Assembly (NCBI RefSeq): GCF_000820705.1 | Contig: NZ_CCXI01000083.1 | Span: 1-56,738, forward strand | Length of the DNA stretch: 56,738 bases | Origin: Clostridium polynesiense | GTDB lineage: Bacteria; Bacillota; Clostridia; Clostridiales; Clostridiaceae | Reading direction: 5' to 3' | Shown: in pieces, positions 52,831 to 56,738 of the stretch | How the letters are laid out: the number at the start of each line of letters is the position of its first letter | Numbering within the stretch: position 1 is the first letter of the stretch | Position numbers and translations under genes: made by a program | The notes under the pieces: generated by a model | What the model was told of the DNA's origin: nothing | Database searches by the model: none | Seen by the model: only the letters and a program-made list of their open reading frames with translations

Positions 52831-54852
52831 TTAAAAATATTTATTTACTGTCTCTCTAATGGTATCTTCATCAACTAAATAAGGTAAAGTTATATGGTCT
52901 GAATCTTCTCTTGTCCTATTATATTCTATACTGGTTTCTATAGAATTTTCATTTCTTGCCCAGGCTCTTCTTGCTACTCCACCCATAACATCCCAGAGCA
53001 TAGCTGACTGAATAACCTCATCTATTCGTGAGCTTCCATCAAGTACAAGTCCAAAACCTCCGTTAATAGCTTTACCTATTCCTACTCCACCTCCATTATG
53101 CAGAGCTATAAGACTCATACCTCTGGCAGCATTTCCTGCAAAGCACTGAACAGCCATGTCAGCCATAATATTGCTTCCATCTTTAATATTTGCAGTTTCT
53201 CTGAAAGGAGAATCCGTTCCGCTTACATCATGATGGTCTCTTCCCAACATTATGGGACCAACCTCTCCATTTCTAACCATTTCATTGAATTTTAACGCTA
53301 TTTTAGTTCTTCCCCAGGCATCCTGATATAATATTCTTGCCTTTGTGCCTACCACCAGTTTATTTTTTTCTGCATCTCTTATCCATACATAATTATCTCT
53401 ATCCTGTCCTCTCCTATCCGGATTTATGCAATCCATAGCTGCTTTATCAGTTTTTATTAAATCTTCATTTTTACCGCTTAAGCATACCCACCTGAAAGGG
53501 CCGTATCCATAATCAAAAAGTTCTGGTCCCATTATATCCTCGACATATGAAGGGAAGATAAATCCATCTTTTTCATCCTCTTTATTTTTGGATATCTCCT
53601 TAACTCCAGCATCATAAACTGCCTTCATAAATGAGTTGCCGTAATCGAAGAAATATGTTCCCCTCTCTACCAGTATCTTAATCATATTAAAATGTCTCAC
53701 AAGAGTCTTATCTACTAATTCCGCAAATTTATCTCTATCCTTCTTTAAAAGCTCCGTTCTTTCTTCAAATGTTATTCCTTGAGGGCAGTATCCCCCCTCG
53801 TAAACAGCATGACAAGAGGTTTGATCTGACAATAGAGGAACCTTAATATCCTTTTCTACAACGTACTCTAAAAGGTCTACAATATTACCATGATATGCAA
53901 TAGATGCAGCTTCTTTCTTATCAATATACTCCTGTGCTATTCTAAATACTTCCTCCAGGTCAGAACTCACATGCTTTACCCATCCCTGATCATACCTTGT
54001 TAGTATTCTAGAATAATCAACCTCTGCTATTATTCCAACCCCTCCTGCTATTTCTATGGCTTTTGGCTGAGCTCCACTCATTCCTCCTAAACCGGAACTT
54101 ATAAACAAATACCCTTTTAAATCCTCATTACAATTTAGTCCAAATTTCTTTCTGCCTGCATTTAAAAGAGTATTGAAGGTTCCATGTACAATCCCCTGAG
54201 GTCCTATGTACATCCATCCTCCCGCAGTCATCTGTCCATAATTTGCTACTCCCATCTGCATTGCATAATGCCAATCCTCTAGATTGTCAAACATTCCCAC
54301 CATTAAGGCATTGGTTATAATTACTCTAGGAGATTCCGGTCTTGATTTAAATAGTCCCACAGGATGTCCCGACTCTATTACCAGAGTTTGGTTTTCAGTT
54401 AAATTCTCAAGGTACTTCTTGATAAGCCTATACTGCATCCAGTTTTGGCACACCTGTCCAGTTTCTCCGTAGGTTACAAGCTCATAAGGGTATAAAGCTA
54501 TTTCAAAATCAAGATTATTATCAATCATAACCTGAAAAGCTTTACCTTCAATACAATTCCCTTTATATTCATCTATAGGCTTGCCGTAAATCCTTCCTTC
54601 TGGCCTAAACCGATATCCATAAATTCTCCCTCTGGTTTTAAGCTCTTCCATAAACTCTTCAGCCATCTCTTTATGAAATTCTTCTGGAATATACCTTAAT
54701 GCATTCTTCAAAGCTGTTTCCGTGTGACTTTGATTTAAGGTAAAGCCTCTATCCGGTGCTCTTCTTATCCCTTCAATAAATTTAGGATATGATGGAAGAA
54801 CAGGATCTAATTTTATTTTCATAGCTTCCTTTATAATACTGTTATTGATCAT
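52831..54852 (-). CDS. hutU: Urocanate hydratase HutU
   Basis: Adds water to urocanate using tightly bound NAD+. 673 residues, the longer clostridial type. Conserved segments include the MTAGGWMYIGPQGIVHGT region, the GLGGMSGAQPKA Gly-rich NAD site, the LSDQTSCHAVYEGGYCPQG active-site loop with Cys, and HNGGGVGIG near the C-terminus. GGGGG precedes the ATG. It opens the hut operon. hutH, which makes urocanate, is not present. Confidence 0.97.
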   Translation of the reverse strand: MINNSIIKEAMKIKLDPVLPSYPKFIEGIRRAPDRGFTLNQSHTETALKNALRYIPEEFHKEMAEEFMEELKTRGRIYGYRFRPEGRIYGKPIDEYKGNCIEGKAFQVMIDNNLDFEIALYPYELVTYGETGQVCQNWMQYRLIKKYLENLTENQTLVIESGHPVGLFKSRPESPRVIITNALMVGMFDNLEDWHYAMQMGVANYGQMTAGGWMYIGPQGIVHGTFNTLLNAGRKKFGLNCNEDLKGYLFISSGLGGMSGAQPKAIEIAGGVGIIAEVDYSRILTRYDQGWVKHVSSDLEEVFRIAQEYIDKKEAASIAYHGNIVDLLEYVVEKDIKVPLLSDQTSCHAVYEGGYCPQGITFEERTELLKKDRDKFAELVDKTLVRHFNMIKILVERGTYFFDYGNSFMKAVYDAGVKEISKNKEDEKDGFIFPSYVEDIMGPELFDYGYGPFRWVCLSGKNEDLIKTDKAAMDCINPDRRGQDRDNYVWIRDAEKNKLVVGTKARILYQDAWGRTKIALKFNEMVRNGEVGPIMLGRDHHDVSGTDSPFRETANIKDGSNIMADMAVQCFAGNAARGMSLIALHNGGGVGIGKAINGGFGLVLDGSSRIDEVIQSAMLWDVMGGVARRAWARNENSIETSIEYNRTREDSDHITLPYLVDEDTIRETVNKYF

Positions 54853-54948
54853 TCCTAATCCCCCTTTGTACTAACTATATCTATATTGTACCTTTAAATT
54901 AAGTAATAATCTATATTTTTCCAGGTTATCACTTTATTACGATAAATC

Positions 54949-54980
54949 AAAAAAAAAGGAAGCATAAGCCCCCTTTATAA
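54949..54980 (-). terminator. Terminator after the LytTR gene
   Basis: On the minus strand, AAAGGGGGC pairs with GCTTCCTTT (two G-U pairs) over a TTAT loop, followed by TTTTTT. It overlaps the LytTR stop codon. The rest of the gap to hutU is AT-rich and should hold the hut promoter. Confidence 0.8.
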
Positions 54981-55481
54981 CAATAAAGTGTTCTTTAAAT
55001 CCTTATAGTAGCTCCTGCTTACAGGTATGTTTTCATCCGTCCCTTTTAAGGTCAATAAATATACCCCATTTACCCAATGAGTTATCTTAACTATTTTATT
55101 TAAATTTACTATATAGCTTCTGTGGCATTTAAGGAAGGAACCTCTTCTAAGTTTATTTAGTATTCTTCCCAGGCTTTCATCAAAGGAATATACTCCGCTG
55201 TGAGTTATCACTTCAGACTCTCTTCCCTTGACTCTTACATAGATTATATTTTCATAATCTATGAAATATACCTCTCCGTTTTTTGAAATTGGCAGCTTAT
55301 TTATACCTTTTACTGATAAATTTTTATTAATTAACCCTTCTGTACTTTCAATCCTGTAATTATCCTCTTGATTCTTGTAGGTATAAACTCCGAGAACTTC
55401 AATTTTATCCTTAATCTCCTTATGGTTTTCTACATATTTAATATCTTCTTCATTTACACTTAACACCATTATCTTTTGCAT
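54975..55481 (-). CDS. LytTR-family DNA-binding protein
   Basis: 168 residues. The N-terminal 70 residues are of unknown type and have no receiver-domain Asp pocket. The C-terminal LytTR domain (about 75-168) has the usual FIDYENIIYVRVKGRESEV, FLKCHRSYIVNLNKI and IPVSRSYY. It could control the adjacent hut genes downstream of it, but a terminator lies between. The longer frame adds 11 codons containing GGTGG; ATG at 55479-55481 is used. Confidence 0.88.
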   Translation of the reverse strand: MQKIMVLSVNEEDIKYVENHKEIKDKIEVLGVYTYKNQEDNYRIESTEGLINKNLSVKGINKLPISKNGEVYFIDYENIIYVRVKGRESEVITHSGVYSFDESLGRILNKLRRGSFLKCHRSYIVNLNKIVKITHWVNGVYLLTLKGTDENIPVSRSYYKDLKNTLLL

Positions 55482-55706
55482 AGTACCACCTTCTAAAATA
55501 TTATTACTTACCACTGACCTAATTATTTTTAAACTATATAATGTATTAAAAAAGCTACAAAAATGATATTATAAACATATAAGTAATTATTAAAATGCTA
55601 ATAGATTATTTTAATTAATCACTTATACTATCGAATTAATAAGGGTATTTCTAAATACATGACATGAGTAAAAAATGCTTCCTTTAAAATAGCTAGGAGG
55701 AAAAAA
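55482..55706. other. Divergent promoter region, nothing specific seen
   Basis: 225 bp between the LytTR gene and the membrane-protein gene. Very AT-rich; I see no riboswitch, hairpin terminator or clear operator. AGGAGG for the right-hand gene is at its end. Confidence 0.4.
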
Positions 55707-56192
55707 ATGCGTAAAAATAATATTATTTTAGGAGTATTGCTAATCATAATTGGATTTGCTTATTTCCTTAAAGTTACTTTAAATTTGAATTTCTTCAGTT
55801 TTTCTACTCTATGGCCTGGAATAGTGTTTTTCATAGGAGTAATGTTTGAGGTAAAATTTTTTAGAGATAGAAGCTGGGGAGGAAATTTAATCCCTGGAGG
55901 AATATTCATGGTTATTGGTTTAGTACTGGCGTTCCAAAAGATTACAGGCTATAGATTTTCTCAATATATTTGGCCTTTTTATATATTTTCCCTTTCAGCA
56001 GGTTTCCTTCAATACTATTTTTTTTATAAGAAGGATAGAGCTATACTTCTTTTTGGAATGGTATTTTTAATAATCTTTATGGTATCCTTCCTGTCAAATT
56101 TACTAAAAGGATTAGTTCCATGGATTTCAGGTAGTTTAATATTTCCAATTCTGCTTATTGCCATTGGAGTAATTGTAATTTTTAAAAAATAA
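55707..56192 (+). CDS. Multi-pass membrane protein of LiaF/DUF5668-like type
   Basis: 161 residues with about five membrane helices (roughly 5-20, 28-48, 65-80, 90-106, 112-158). WPGIVFFIGVMFEV and the Gly-rich second helix (GGNLIPGGIFMVIG) resemble the membrane part of LiaF and DUF5668 proteins, which modulate envelope-stress sensors. No partner sensor kinase is nearby. AGGAGG is ideally placed before ATG. Confidence 0.75.
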   Translation: MRKNNIILGVLLIIIGFAYFLKVTLNLNFFSFSTLWPGIVFFIGVMFEVKFFRDRSWGGNLIPGGIFMVIGLVLAFQKITGYRFSQYIWPFYIFSLSAGFLQYYFFYKKDRAILLFGMVFLIIFMVSFLSNLLKGLVPWISGSLIFPILLIAIGVIVIFKK

Positions 56193-56216
56193 AAGCGGCG
56201 TCTGCCGCTTTTATTA
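56188..56216 (+). terminator. Terminator after the membrane-protein gene
   Basis: The stem AAAAGCGGC / GCCGCTTTT with a 4-nt loop begins at the stop codon and is followed by ATTAG. Confidence 0.85.
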
Positions 56217-56239
56217 GATTGATGATAAATTATAAGGTC

Positions 56240-56738
56240 TTAAGGAACAACAACTCTAATACCTTTATGAATCATGTCTAAAACTATACTATTATCTTTT
56301 ATAATTTCACCATCTACATTTATAATAAAATCTTTAGAACTTTTAATAGATATCTTTCTTGCTTTATAAAACTAAACTTCTTTTATATTTTCATGTCTTC
56401 CCTTTATTACCTGAGGAAATAACCGAAAAACCTTAATCTTTGACAGTTTATCTATTATACAGACATCAAATATTCCATCAAAAATATCGGATTTAGGAGA
56501 TATCTTTATACCTCCGCCATAATACTTTCCATTGGCTATAGCAGCTAATAATATCTTTTTATTATATTTTATCCCATCTAATTCAATTTCTCCATCAATA
56601 AAATTAAAACTGAATAAAGTTTTGATAATACCTAATATGTATGCAAAGGATCCGGAGATGAATTTAATCTTTTTAAAACTCCTAGATTGATATGTAACTT
56701 CAGAGTCAAAGCCAATAGAAGATATGTTTATAAAATAT
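56240..56738 (-). pseudogene. YegS/BmrU-type lipid (diacylglycerol) kinase, C-terminal part with in-frame amber codon
   Basis: The reading frame enters from the right edge with IGFDSEVTY and continues through AIANGKYYGGGIKISP, SDIFDGIFDVCIIDKL and GRHENIKEV, then meets TAG at 56372-56374. The same frame goes on with FYKARKISIKSSKDF, VDGEII and ends TAA at 56240-56242. Both parts are typical of the C-terminal domain of this family, so a single-base change (for example AAG or GAG to TAG) explains the break. The catalytic N-terminal domain is outside the window. Either a recent mutation or a sequence error. Confidence 0.75.

Overview
The window is a strongly AT-rich chromosomal segment of a Gram-positive, anaerobic spore former, most like Clostridium sensu stricto. 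The evidence is the lon-lonB-clpX-clpP-tig cluster, an alpha/beta-type SASP gene, a lysine riboswitch, SigI/RsgI-type domains, purine-rich Shine-Dalgarno sites, and many strong hairpin-plus-U-tract terminators shared by convergent genes. I see no rRNA, tRNA, CRISPR array, IS element or prophage. Most genes are ordinary core or accessory chromosomal genes. The lon gene is cut by the left edge and a lipid kinase gene by the right edge.

Layout. 1-6.9 kb (minus): protein quality control (LonA, LonB, ClpX, ClpP, trigger factor). 6.9-12.7 kb (minus): a membrane-anchored protein of unknown function, a small Cys-rich protein, an M23 peptidase with a coiled coil, the MurNAc-6P recycling pair murQ-mupG, and an unknown anchored protein. 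12.7-15.3 kb: a candidate small RNA, speD, and a TcaA/YvbJ-like membrane protein. 15.3-19.1 kb: thiI with its cysteine desulfurase, a striking SigI-C-terminal/RsgI-N-terminal fusion with one membrane anchor, and an HD-domain protein. 19.1-24.3 kb: an ECF vitamin-type S component, a P1-family (S58) peptidase broken by a one-base frameshift, a SASP, two tandem HTH-TPR regulators and a small YtxH-like protein. 24.3-32.4 kb: RNase H, a DUF1232 protein, a second FtsH-like protease, a rhomboid protease, an HD-GYP protein, PepF and a small conserved protein. 32.4-36.6 kb: a zinc-type ABC transporter with an operator-like palindrome in its promoter, a Fur/Zur regulator, MntP and PPi-type phosphofructokinase. 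36.6-43.6 kb: an aminotransferase class V protein, a Pro/Met-rich protein with a DUF4397 protein, a NhaC-family antiporter behind a complete lysine riboswitch, a small basic protein and an ABC-F ATPase. 43.6-48.4 kb: HtrA protease, an alpha/beta-hydrolase lacking its nucleophile, TsaD, a RusA-like protein with a zinc ribbon, and a GDSL esterase. 48.4-56.7 kb: an FAD oxidoreductase, a small helical protein, a 4Fe-4S protein, hutU-ftcD-hutI for histidine breakdown (no hutH here), a LytTR regulator, a multi-pass membrane protein and a lipid kinase with an in-frame amber codon.

How the genes work together. Several neighbourhoods form coherent units: ClpX with ClpP; MupG releasing MurNAc-6P for MurQ; ThiI fed by the adjacent desulfurase; zinc uptake with its likely Zur repressor; and urocanate to formimino-transfer by HutU, HutI and FtcD. 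Many gene starts were moved inward from the longest reading frame because the Shine-Dalgarno site lies inside the longer frame; each case is noted.

The most unusual item is the SigI/RsgI domain fusion at 17798-18397. Next are a RusA-family protein with an Asn at a catalytic Asp position, a serine-less alpha/beta-hydrolase downstream of tsaD, and a possible small RNA near 12.8 kb. All functional calls come from reading motifs by eye; no database search was run.
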